Below, piece after piece: positions 25,507 to 36,735 of a DNA stretch of 39,266 nt. The position numbers and the translations under genes were made by a program. The notes under the pieces are model-generated. The model worked only from the letters and a program-made list of their open reading frames with translations. It was not told the DNA's origin and made no database searches. Position 1 is the first letter of the stretch, and each line of letters starts with the position of its first letter. The stretch lies in assembly GCA_020073615.1 (NCBI GenBank), contig JAIQEX010000061.1, forward strand, positions 1-39,266. Direction: 5' to 3'. This DNA is from Terriglobia bacterium (GTDB taxonomy: Bacteria > Acidobacteriota > Terriglobia > Bryobacterales > Bryobacteraceae).

Positions 25507-26513
25507 CGCCGGCCGGCCTCGAACCTGGCGATGGCGCCTTTGGCGCCGACTGCCCAGCCGGCTGCGCTGTGTCCTCCCACGAAGCTGACGGCGTTGTATC
25601 CATCGCCGGCCCGCGGCTGCCAGTCATGCCCGCCATCGAAGGACACATCGGAGCCGGAAGTGCCCACCGCCACCCAGCGCTTGCCCCCCGTGAAAGCCAC
25701 GGCGGACCGAAAGCCCGTGGGACGGCCCTTGGGCTCGGCCCAGGTTTTGCCGCCGTCGGAGGTCACGGCGGCGTTTCCCTGGCTCTTGCCCGGTTTGGTG
25801 TAGTCGCCGCCCACGGCGATGCCGGCGCGGGCAAAGAACGCCAGCGAGAAAATTCCGGCGCTGGGGGCATCGTTGCGGATGGGGGTCACCGCCACCGTCC
25901 AGGTGCGGCCGCCGTCGGCGGAGTGAAAGACTCGAGCGCCTCCGGGCCCCCCGGTGCCGAACCACGCTTCCCGCTTACCCATCACGGCCAGGCAGGTGTT
26001 GCTGGCCGCGAAGGCGCCCTCCTGCGGCTCCGCCGGCGGCGTCTGCCGCGCTTGCCAGTGCTCGCCGCCATCCTCCGTGGTGAGGACCTCGAAGTGGCCG
26101 TCGACCGGATCGCCCAACGCGATGCCGCGCAGTGCGTCCCAGAACGCCAGCGCGTCCAAGAAACCGCGCGGATGGGGATTGGTGAACAGGAGCCGCCACT
26201 GGCCGCCGGCGTCGCTGGTCTTGTAGATGCGGGACTTGTCGCCGGCGCCGATGCTCAGCAGGTAGGCGGTGCGCTCGTCGAATGCGCGCACAGCGCGGAA
26301 GTCCAGGCTCTCGGCGCCGGGAACGACGGCGGCCCGCCAGGTGGCGCCGCCGTCGGTGGTGCGCAGGTATGTGCCGCCCGCGCCGCTGGCCCAGACCACT
26401 TTGCCATTCACCGCGCTCACGCCGCGCAGCGACGCCGTAGTGCCGCTCCGTTGCGGAATCCAGATCTGGGCCGGCATCGCGGCGGCGAGAAACATCAGGG
26501 CGACCGGCTTCAT
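25503..26513 (-). CDS. Exported YCF48/BNR-type beta-propeller protein
   Basis: A 336-residue exported protein. I start at ATG 26513 because GGGAG is about 5 bases upstream and a signal peptide follows (MKPVALMFLAAAMPAQ). The chain is built of repeated Asp-box blades: TTDGGATWRAA, TSDAGGQWRLL, TTEDGGEHWQAR, SADGGRTWTVA, TSDGGKTWAEP, SFDGGHDWQPR, six in all, the S/T-x-D-G-G-x-x-W pattern of BNR/YCF48 propellers. In oxygenic organisms YCF48 helps assemble photosystem II; in other bacteria these proteins have no defined function. It is the first gene of the ABC operon, overlapping the ATPase gene by 4 bases. Confidence 0.88.
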   Translation of the reverse strand: MKPVALMFLAAAMPAQIWIPQRSGTTASLRGVSAVNGKVVWASGAGGTYLRTTDGGATWRAAVVPGAESLDFRAVRAFDERTAYLLSIGAGDKSRIYKTSDAGGQWRLLFTNPHPRGFLDALAFWDALRGIALGDPVDGHFEVLTTEDGGEHWQARQTPPAEPQEGAFAASNTCLAVMGKREAWFGTGGPGGARVFHSADGGRTWTVAVTPIRNDAPSAGIFSLAFFARAGIAVGGDYTKPGKSQGNAAVTSDGGKTWAEPKGRPTGFRSAVAFTGGKRWVAVGTSGSDVSFDGGHDWQPRAGDGYNAVSFVGGHSAAGWAVGAKGAIARFEAGRR

Positions 26514-26563
26514 GGGGTCTCCCATAGTATATGCGCGAAGCGCCGATCACCCGCGCCCGGCGG

Positions 26564-30172
<3,609 letters not shown>

Positions 30173-30207
30173 GCGCGGTTGGAAATGCGCTCCACATTCC
30201 TTATCGG

Positions 30208-30263
30208 CGGAAACGCGGCGGTTCATAGCCGGAAACGCGGCGGTTCTTAGCCGGAATCGCGGG
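30208..30263. repeat. 22-bp tandem repeat upstream of the hybrid kinase
   Basis: CGGAAACGCGGCGGTTCATAGC (30208-30229) is repeated with one change at 30230-30251 and partly again from 30252 (CGGAATCGCGGG). The array lies 36 bases upstream of the kinase start. Two turns of DNA per unit put each copy on the same helix face, so it could be an operator, or just slippage. Confidence 0.75.
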
Positions 30264-30448
30264 AAGCCGGACACGTCAAGGAGCCAGGTCGGGCAGTCCT
30301 TTCGGGTAGACATCCGACACGGAGAAGCCTATGCTTCGGGTAGAATGCTAACCCGAGGGAGCCGGGAACGCCTCTCGCCGTTCATGTCCACGAGGCGCAC
30401 CGGCACCAGCGCCGGCCGGTGGTGGGCCCCGCTGCGCCACAATGGAGC

Positions 30449-31861
30449 ATGCCCCACACCAAGATTGTCGCCACCCTGGGACCCGCCACCGACGCGCCGG
30501 GCGTATTGCGGGAGCTGTTCGCGGCGGGCGTGGACGTGTTCCGGCTCAACGCCTCGCACGGACAGTGGGAGGAGCACCAGGCGCGCATCGCGGCGGTCCG
30601 CGAGGGGGCGCGGGAGGCCGGAGCGGACGCGGGAATCCTGCTCGATTTGCAGGGGCCCAAGATCCGCCTGGGCAGTTTCGCGGGCGGCGGCTGCACGCTG
30701 CCCGCGGGGGCGCAATTCACCATCACCACCGAGCCGGTCGCGGGCACTTGCGAACAGGCGTCCACCGGTTACCCGGACTTTGCGCGCGACGTGGCGCCGG
30801 GCGACCGCATCCTGCTGGCCGATGGCGGCCTGGAACTGCGCGCGCTCGCGAGCGACGGCGTCCGCGTGCGCACCGAAGTGGTGCGCGGCGGCGCCATCCG
30901 CGATCGCCAGGGAATCAACCTGCCCGGCGTCGCGGTGCGCATTCCTTCGCTGACCGAGAAGGATCTCGGAGATCTCGAACGGGGGCTCGACGCGGGCGTC
31001 GATATGGTGGCGCTCTCCTTCGTGCGCAGCGCCTTGGACGTGGCACAACTGCGCGGCCGGGTGGGTTCGCGGCCGGTGGCCATCGTGGCCAAGATCGAAA
31101 AGCCGGAAGCCTGGGAAAACATCGAGCCCATCCTGGACGCCGCCGATGGCGTGATGGTGGCGCGCGGCGATCTGGGTGTCGAGACCGCGCTGGAGAAGGT
31201 GCCGTACATCCAGAAATCCATCATCCGGCGCGCGCGCCGCAAGGGCCGGTTCGCGATTACCGCCACGCAGATGCTGGAATCGATGATCGAACACCCCATG
31301 CCCACGCGCGCCGAGGTGAGCGACGTGGCCAACGCCATTTACGACGGCACCGACGCCGTCATGCTTTCGGCCGAGACCTCCATCGGCAAGTATCCGGTGG
31401 AGGCGGTGCGCTTCATGGCGCGCATCGCGCACGAGAGCGAGGATGCGATCCGCCGCAAAGGGTATCTCGATCCCCCGCACTCGCCCTCGCCGGGCAACGC
31501 CGAGATTCTGGCCGATGCCGCGTACCATGCGGCGCGAGAATCGCGCGCGGCGGCCATCGTGGTGTTTACGGCCACAGGATCGAGCGCGCGGCTGGTCTCG
31601 CGGTATCGTCCGCCGGTGGACATCTTCGCGATCACGCCCGGCGAAAGCACGGCGCGCCGCCTGACGGTGAACTACGGGGTGAAGCCGATTCTCGCGCCGG
31701 AGGTCTCCGACACCGACGAAATGCTGGCGCAGATGGACCGCGTGCTGATGGAAGGCGGGCATGTGAAGCAGGGAGAACTGGTGGTGTTTCTAGCGGGGCA
31801 GCCGGTGGGACGCGCGGGGACGACCAACCTGATGAAACTGCACCGCGTGGGCGAGGGCTAG
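30449..31861 (+). CDS. pyk: Pyruvate kinase
   Basis: A 470-residue glycolytic enzyme that makes pyruvate and ATP from phosphoenolpyruvate and ADP. The start MPHTKIVATLGPATD is at the usual place. Key parts are RLNASHG (about 32-38), the B domain (about 70-165), AKIEKPEAWENI with the catalytic Lys, VARGDLGVE (metal and phosphate site), ATQMLESM, and DAVMLSAETSIGKYPVEAV. The C-terminal domain is normal in length with GRAGTTNLMKLHRVG at the end. All active-site residues appear intact. GGAG precedes the ATG by only one base; a GTG at 30419 is a possible but less likely start because family proteins begin at the chosen Met. It is monocistronic and converges with the AT-hook gene. Confidence 0.96.
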   Translation: MPHTKIVATLGPATDAPGVLRELFAAGVDVFRLNASHGQWEEHQARIAAVREGAREAGADAGILLDLQGPKIRLGSFAGGGCTLPAGAQFTITTEPVAGTCEQASTGYPDFARDVAPGDRILLADGGLELRALASDGVRVRTEVVRGGAIRDRQGINLPGVAVRIPSLTEKDLGDLERGLDAGVDMVALSFVRSALDVAQLRGRVGSRPVAIVAKIEKPEAWENIEPILDAADGVMVARGDLGVETALEKVPYIQKSIIRRARRKGRFAITATQMLESMIEHPMPTRAEVSDVANAIYDGTDAVMLSAETSIGKYPVEAVRFMARIAHESEDAIRRKGYLDPPHSPSPGNAEILADAAYHAARESRAAAIVVFTATGSSARLVSRYRPPVDIFAITPGESTARRLTVNYGVKPILAPEVSDTDEMLAQMDRVLMEGGHVKQGELVVFLAGQPVGRAGTTNLMKLHRVGEG

Positions 31862-31889
31862 CGCCTGCGGCGAGCGGCCGTGCGAGAGG

Positions 31890-32105
31890 CTACGCGACGG
31901 CGGCGGTGTCTTTGGCGGCCGGAGGCACTTTGTTCTTGCTGCCGGGTGGGCGCCCGCGGCGCTTCCCGGTGGCTTCCGAGAGCCAGGCCGGGGGCCGGCC
32001 GCGGCGTTTGCCGCGCCCGCGCGCCAGTCGTTCGAGGCTGAGGATCGCCTCCTCGATCTGCTGCCGCTCCTCTTTCAGATCCGCTAGGATTTTGGTGACG
32101 TCCAT
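31890..32105 (-). CDS. Small AT-hook-type DNA-binding protein
   Basis: A 71-residue protein. Residues 1-29 form one amphipathic, coiled-coil-like helix (MDVTKILADLKEERQQIEEA) suited to dimerisation. Two AT-hook-like motifs follow, GKRRGRPPAWL (about 33-43) and GKRRGRPPGSK (about 48-58), then a short Ala/Pro tail. AT hooks bind the minor groove of AT-rich DNA; a helix plus AT hooks resembles H-NS-like or Lsr2-like nucleoid proteins in layout. I start at ATG 32105, which begins the helix and has GGGAGG upstream (about 11 bases). It is a single gene convergent with pyk. A xenogeneic-silencer role is inference. Confidence 0.8.
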   Translation of the reverse strand: MDVTKILADLKEERQQIEEAILSLERLARGRGKRRGRPPAWLSEATGKRRGRPPGSKNKVPPAAKDTAAVA

Positions 32106-32296
32106 ACTGTTGCGCCCTCCCGGCCGGTCTCGACCGGTTTGCCGCGGCCATGGTTGTGAAAGAAACCCGGCCTTTGATTCGAGTATACCCCTTGATTTTC
32201 CCTCCAATGCATCTGCATTTTCAAGACAAACCACGCATTTGAGGCCTTAATGAGGCGGACTTAAGTACTGCCAGGTTCCCCCCGTACGCCTGTGAC

Positions 32297-33670
32297 TCAA
32301 GCTTCACGGCGTTTCTTTCGCCAATACGAGTAGAACGGCAGGCCCAATAGAATCAGAGCGATACCCATTAGCGATTCGCGCGGACGGTCAAATGCCGTGG
32401 ATAGTATTAAAACAAACGCCCCGATTATGAAGAGGACGGGCACCAATGGATATCCGACCGTACGATATGGGCGGGCTAGATCGGGTCTCTTCTTTCGTAA
32501 GACCAATACGGCGGCGGCGGTCATGCCGTAGAGGATCCAACTGGCGAAAATCACCAGGTTGAAAAGATCGTCGTATTTGCCCGAGAGCACCAGCAATGCG
32601 GCCCAGGCGCTCAGCGCCAGAATGGAAACGGAGGGGGTGTGGTGTCGGGGGTGCACGCGGCCGATGGCGGAGAAGAAATATCCTTGGCGGGCGGCCGCGT
32701 AGGGCACGCGCGCACCCGACAGAATGGAGCCGTTGAGGGCGGCGAAGATGCTGATCATGGCGGCGATGGAGACGGCATTGGCGCCGCCGCCGTGCAGAAT
32801 CTTGCGCATCATATCGGCCGCTACACGCGTGCCGCCGGCCACTTCATCGGCGCGCAATACGTGGAAATAGGCGGCATTTGCCAGCAAATAGATGCCAATT
32901 ACGGCGGCCGTGCCGGCGATCAGGGCGCGCGGCAGGTTTTTCTGCGGATCGCGAATTTCCGAGGAGACCATGCTCACATTGTTCCAGCCGTCATAAGCCC
33001 ACAGGGCGGCCACCAGCGCGGCGATGAATCCGGTGAAGGTCAAGGGCGAGAGCGTGCCGGCGGCGGGCGCGTGCGCTTCCCCAAATCCGAGCCCGGCGAC
33101 GATAATGAAGGCGATGAGAGCCACCTTGATGGCCGTGACCGCCACCTGCACGTTGCCGCCTAGTTTGACGCCAAAATAATTCAGCCACGCCAGGGCGAAG
33201 ATCAGGCCGATGGCGAACAGTTGGCCGTAGCGCAGTTCGAGCGGGCCGCCATGAGGCCCCAGCGGCAGCGGCACACGGTAAAAGACGGTATCGAGCGGCG
33301 CGAAAAAATTGGACAAATAAAGGAAAAAACCGGTGGCCAGAGTGGCGATGGAGCCGCTTTTGGCGACCCACATCTGCGTCCAGCTATAGAGAAATCCCCA
33401 CAGGGGGCCATAGGCTTCGCGCAGGAAGGCGTACTCCCCGCCGGCTTCGGGGATGGCCGCCGCCAGCTCCGCGTAGCTGAGAGCGCCGGCGAGCGAGAGC
33501 AGGCCGCCCACCACCCAGACGGCGAACACCATGGGCACGCTGCCCACGCGCTCGATCATGGTCTTGGGCACCAGGAAAATGCCGCTGCCGATCACCGTGC
33601 CCACCACGATGGACATGGCGGCCCAGGTGCCGAGATCGCGTTTCAGTTCCGTGCGGGAAGATGGGTCCAT
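32297..33670 (-). CDS. APC-family amino acid permease
   Basis: A 457-residue, twelve-helix inner-membrane transporter of the amino acid-polyamine-organocation family. The first helix has the family signature SIVVGTVIGSGIFLVPK (about 20-36), and the sixth-helix region has FIAALVAALWAYDGWNNVSMVSSEIRDPQKNLPRA, both substrate-site segments. LAT-type transporters of this shape (GSGIF, WAYDGWN) often exchange or import neutral amino acids. The start at ATG 33670 follows the preceding symporter gene's stop by 5 bases on the minus strand, so the two are cotranscribed. Substrate cannot be told. Confidence 0.92.
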   Translation of the reverse strand: MDPSSRTELKRDLGTWAAMSIVVGTVIGSGIFLVPKTMIERVGSVPMVFAVWVVGGLLSLAGALSYAELAAAIPEAGGEYAFLREAYGPLWGFLYSWTQMWVAKSGSIATLATGFFLYLSNFFAPLDTVFYRVPLPLGPHGGPLELRYGQLFAIGLIFALAWLNYFGVKLGGNVQVAVTAIKVALIAFIIVAGLGFGEAHAPAAGTLSPLTFTGFIAALVAALWAYDGWNNVSMVSSEIRDPQKNLPRALIAGTAAVIGIYLLANAAYFHVLRADEVAGGTRVAADMMRKILHGGGANAVSIAAMISIFAALNGSILSGARVPYAAARQGYFFSAIGRVHPRHHTPSVSILALSAWAALLVLSGKYDDLFNLVIFASWILYGMTAAAVLVLRKKRPDLARPYRTVGYPLVPVLFIIGAFVLILSTAFDRPRESLMGIALILLGLPFYSYWRKKRREA

Positions 33671-33675
33671 TTCGG

Positions 33676-35121
33676 TTAATCCTCGGCGAGCGGCTTCTCG
33701 AACCACGATGCGGCGAGCCCCGCGCCAAACGTGACCACGGTGCCGATCAGAACATACCAGGTGAAGGCGATGTGCGTACGGAAGACGACCACCAGGATCA
33801 CCGCGATTCCCGCAGCCACGCCGGCCATGGCCGCACCCTCGCGCGGCTTTTTGGTGAGTACGCCCAGGAGAAAAACTCCCAGCAGCGCGCCCGAAGGAAT
33901 GGAGCCGATGGTGAGCCCCGCCTCCAGGACAGAATGGGAATGCCGCGCGCCGATGGCGATGGCGAGCAGCACCACGCCCCAGGCGACGGTGGCCAGGCGC
34001 GCCAGTTGCAGCGAGCGGGTTTCGTTCATGCCGCGCCACCGGGTGCGAATGAAATCCACCACCGTGGTGGAGGAGAGCGAGTTCAGCGCCGCGCTCAAAT
34101 TGGCCATGGCGGCGGCCAGGATGGCGGCGATCAGCAGGCCGGCGATGCCGGGAGGCAATTGCCGCCAGATGAATTCGGGATACACGCGATCGGTATGTTG
34201 CGGGGGCGGCAGGCGCTGGTCGCCGTAGTAGACCGAGAGCAGAACGCCGATCAGCAGAAATAGCGTGAACTGAACGCAGATGACCACCCAGCTTGCCAGC
34301 AGGGCAGCGCGGCTCTGGCGTTCGTCGCGGGCGCTCAGCAGACGCTGCACCATGAGCTGGTCGGTGCCATGGCTGGCGGTGGTCAGGAAACAGCCGCCCG
34401 CCACACCCGCCCAAAAGGTGTAAGGGCGGGAGAAGAACTCCATGGCGGGCGAGAAGCGGAAATCGAAGATGGTGAATTTATGGGCCGCGCCGGCCACCGC
34501 CGCGACATGCTCCCATCCGCCGGGAATCCGGCCCAGGATGGCGAAAAAGCTGACGACGGCGCCGGCCACGTACAGACTCATTTGCACTACGTCCGTCCAT
34601 ATGACAGCCGTCATGCCGCCTTCAAAGGTGTAAAAGAGGGTGAGCAGGACGATCAGCGCGATGGAGGCGATTTCGCCGGTGCCGAGCACAATCGAGATCA
34701 CCAGCGAAATGGCGAAAACCCGTACCCCTTCGGCCAGCGCTCGCGTCACAAGGAAGATCGAGGCAGTGAGTTTGCGGATTCGCTCGCCAAACCTGCGCCG
34801 CATCAGCTCATACGCGGTAAACATTTCTCCCCGGAAGTACTGCGGCAGGAAGACCACCGAGATCACGATACGGGCCAGCAGGTATCCGAGGACGATCTGG
34901 AGGAAGCCCATATTGCCGGTGAAGGCGAGCGCGGGGGTGCCGACGATGGTGAGGGTGCTGGTTTCGGCCGAGACGATGGAGAGGCTGATGGCCCACCACG
35001 GGGCGGTGCGTCCGCCCAGGAAGTAGTCGCGCAGGCTTTTCTGGCCGCGGCGGAAGCGGGCGCCAAACCAGGTGATGCCGGCCAGGTAGGCGAGGATGAC
35101 CGCCAGATCGAGGTAGCGCAT
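33676..35121 (-). CDS. Sodium:solute symporter (SSS family)
   Basis: A 481-residue transporter with about thirteen helices. It opens MRYLDLAVILAYLAGITWFGARF and continues with the family pattern DYFLGGRTAPWWAISLSIVSAETSTLTIVGTPALAF, which lines the sodium and solute site. ALNSLSSTTVVDFIRTRW matches the SSS eighth-to-ninth helix sodium-binding region. SSS proteins take up sugars, amino acids, sialic acid or nucleosides with sodium. It is first in a two-gene operon with the APC permease. The start at ATG 35121 fits the family N-terminus; ribosome-site support is weak. Divergent from the TPR gene. Confidence 0.92.
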   Translation of the reverse strand: MRYLDLAVILAYLAGITWFGARFRRGQKSLRDYFLGGRTAPWWAISLSIVSAETSTLTIVGTPALAFTGNMGFLQIVLGYLLARIVISVVFLPQYFRGEMFTAYELMRRRFGERIRKLTASIFLVTRALAEGVRVFAISLVISIVLGTGEIASIALIVLLTLFYTFEGGMTAVIWTDVVQMSLYVAGAVVSFFAILGRIPGGWEHVAAVAGAAHKFTIFDFRFSPAMEFFSRPYTFWAGVAGGCFLTTASHGTDQLMVQRLLSARDERQSRAALLASWVVICVQFTLFLLIGVLLSVYYGDQRLPPPQHTDRVYPEFIWRQLPPGIAGLLIAAILAAAMANLSAALNSLSSTTVVDFIRTRWRGMNETRSLQLARLATVAWGVVLLAIAIGARHSHSVLEAGLTIGSIPSGALLGVFLLGVLTKKPREGAAMAGVAAGIAVILVVVFRTHIAFTWYVLIGTVVTFGAGLAASWFEKPLAED

Positions 35122-35271
35122 GAAGGGGGCGTCGTCTTCTTGGAATGCAGTGCCCGCCGGTACTGGTGGTTCCAATAGGCCGAAAAGGCGGCCGGGCACG
35201 GTACCAGCATACCGTCGATCTGTTATGATCTGTGATTCGGAACTGGACGGCGATAAGCGGAGTCGAATGAG

Positions 35272-35300
35272 TTGCGCCACCATGGTGGTTCGGCTATACT
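35272..35300 (+). promoter_or_regulatory. Sigma-70-type promoter for the exported TPR gene
   Basis: TTGCGC (35272-35277) and TATACT (35295-35300) are 17 bases apart, the ideal spacing, about 105 bases before the GTG start at 35407. Confidence 0.6.
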
Positions 35301-35315
35301 CCGCAAGTGCCCACC

Positions 35316-35366
35316 GGTCGCCGGGCCATGGGCGAATGCCGGAGCCGCGAAGGCGGACCGGCGACC
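35316..35366 (+). promoter_or_regulatory. Inverted repeat in the 5' leader of the TPR gene
   Basis: GGTCGCCGG (35316-35324) pairs perfectly with CCGGCGACC (35358-35366) across a 33-base loop, downstream of the predicted promoter and 30-odd bases upstream of the AGGAGG ribosome site. It may be a leader hairpin or an operator. I recognise no riboswitch class. Confidence 0.45.
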
Positions 35367-35406
35367 CATTGCCGTCGATAAAATGCGGAACAGGCAGGAG
35401 GCTCAC

Positions 35407-36735
35407 GTGCACAAGTTTTCGAAGACCCTGAGAGGGATGGCGGCAGTGGCCGTGATCGGCGCGCTCGCCATGGCCGCGGCGGCGCAATATGCCCGCGCCC
35501 AGACGGCGGGCTCCGCGCCGGCGGCGCCCGAGAAGAAGCCTAAGGATCAGGGCGAGTACGATATCTATAACGAGGTCTTAAAGGACATAAACCCCGCCAG
35601 TCCTAATTTCGCGAAAGCGCTGACCGACCTCGACACCTGGAAACAGAAGTATCCCGAGAGCGACTTCAAGGACGAACGCCTGTATTACTACGTCGAGGCC
35701 TATAACGGAACCAAGCAGTTCGCTAAGGCGGTGGACACGGCCGCCGAGTTGTTGTCCAAGGATCCCAACACCATATTTAAGGACTGGCGGCAGGTGATCA
35801 AGATCTACTTCAACACGTCGGCCGCCGTGTCGCAGATCCCCAACCCCACCCCGGACGAACTGGCCGCCGGCGACAAGGCGGCGCACCTGTTGGCGGACTA
35901 CGACAAGAAGCCCGAGGGCATGAGCGATGCCGACTGGACCACCCTGCGCGGCCAGCTGCAATCCCAGGGCAAGGCTACGCTGCTGTGGCTGGCACTGTAT
36001 CCCGGCAATCTGGCGATGAAGAAGGATCCCAAGGATTGCGCGGGAGCCGAGGCGGCCTACACCAAGGCCTTACAGGATTATCCCGACAACGCCGGGATCG
36101 CCTATGCGCTGGGAGGCGCGCAAATCTGCCAGCAGAAGACCAACCCGGACAAGATTTCGCAAGCGCTGTATGAGATCGCGCGCGCCGCGGCGCTCGATCC
36201 CGCCAAGGGCGGCGTGGACGCGCAGGGCCAGCAGCGCATGAAAGATTATCTCGACAAGGTGTACACCCAGTACCACGGGGCCGACGATGATGGCCTGAAG
36301 AAGCTCAAGGAAGATGCGCTCAAATCGCCCACTCCGCCGCCCGGCTTCCATATCGAGAGCTCCAACGAAGTGGCGACCCGGAAGCAGCAGGAGTTCGCCA
36401 AGAGCAATCCGCAGTTGGCCATGTGGATGGGCATCAAGGCCCAACTGACCGGTCCGGGCGGCGATCAATACTTCCAGTCCACGTTGAAGGACGCCGACGT
36501 CAAGGCGGAGGCCGGCGGCAAGGCCCTGAAGGGTACGGTGGTCGAGGGCAAGCCCGCCTGCCGTTCCAAGGAACTCCTGGTGGCCATTTCCGACGCCACG
36601 CATCCGGAAGTGGCCTTGAAGCTGGACGCGCCGCTGACCGGAAAGCCGGAAGCGGGCGTCGATTTGCCAAGCTGGGCGCAAAAATATACGAAGGGCACGC
36701 CCGCCTCAACGTTTTCAATGCCCAAGTGGTGGTGA
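35407..36735 (+). CDS. Exported TPR-like protein, C-terminus replaced by murC sequence
   Basis: A periplasmic protein of about 442 residues as read. The GTG at 35407 is chosen because AGGAGG lies about 6 bases upstream and a signal peptide follows (KFSKTLRGMAAVAVIGALAMAAAAQYARA). The body is helical with TPR-like pairs (FAKALTDLDTWKQKYPESDF; YYYVEAYNGTKQFAKAVDTAAELLSKDP; YTKALQDYPDNAGIAYALGGAQIC). From about 36663 the same bases encode murC in another frame, and the last residues (SWAQKYTKGTPASTFSMPKWW) are probably out-of-frame murC. The natural C-terminus is missing. Role unknown; it probably binds protein partners in the periplasm. Confidence 0.82.
   Translation: MHKFSKTLRGMAAVAVIGALAMAAAAQYARAQTAGSAPAAPEKKPKDQGEYDIYNEVLKDINPASPNFAKALTDLDTWKQKYPESDFKDERLYYYVEAYNGTKQFAKAVDTAAELLSKDPNTIFKDWRQVIKIYFNTSAAVSQIPNPTPDELAAGDKAAHLLADYDKKPEGMSDADWTTLRGQLQSQGKATLLWLALYPGNLAMKKDPKDCAGAEAAYTKALQDYPDNAGIAYALGGAQICQQKTNPDKISQALYEIARAAALDPAKGGVDAQGQQRMKDYLDKVYTQYHGADDDGLKKLKEDALKSPTPPPGFHIESSNEVATRKQQEFAKSNPQLAMWMGIKAQLTGPGGDQYFQSTLKDADVKAEAGGKALKGTVVEGKPACRSKELLVAISDATHPEVALKLDAPLTGKPEAGVDLPSWAQKYTKGTPASTFSMPKWW
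36655..36675. other. Junction between two unrelated sequences
   Basis: To the left is the high-GC TPR gene in one frame; to the right, from about 36663, is murC in another frame, starting mid-protein (FAKLGAKIYEGHARL). Base composition falls across this point and stays lower to the window end. Neither gene has its proper end here. This is either an assembly chimera or a true rearrangement. Confidence 0.8.

Noticed and set aside
33671-34414. N-terminal extension of the amino-acid permease frame to 34414
   Set aside because: The extension lies within the symporter gene in another frame; the family N-terminus begins at the ATG at 33670.
36423-36662. murC frame extended upstream to 36423
   Set aside because: Before about 36663 this frame reads the TPR gene out of phase and has no MurC features; the true N-terminus is missing.
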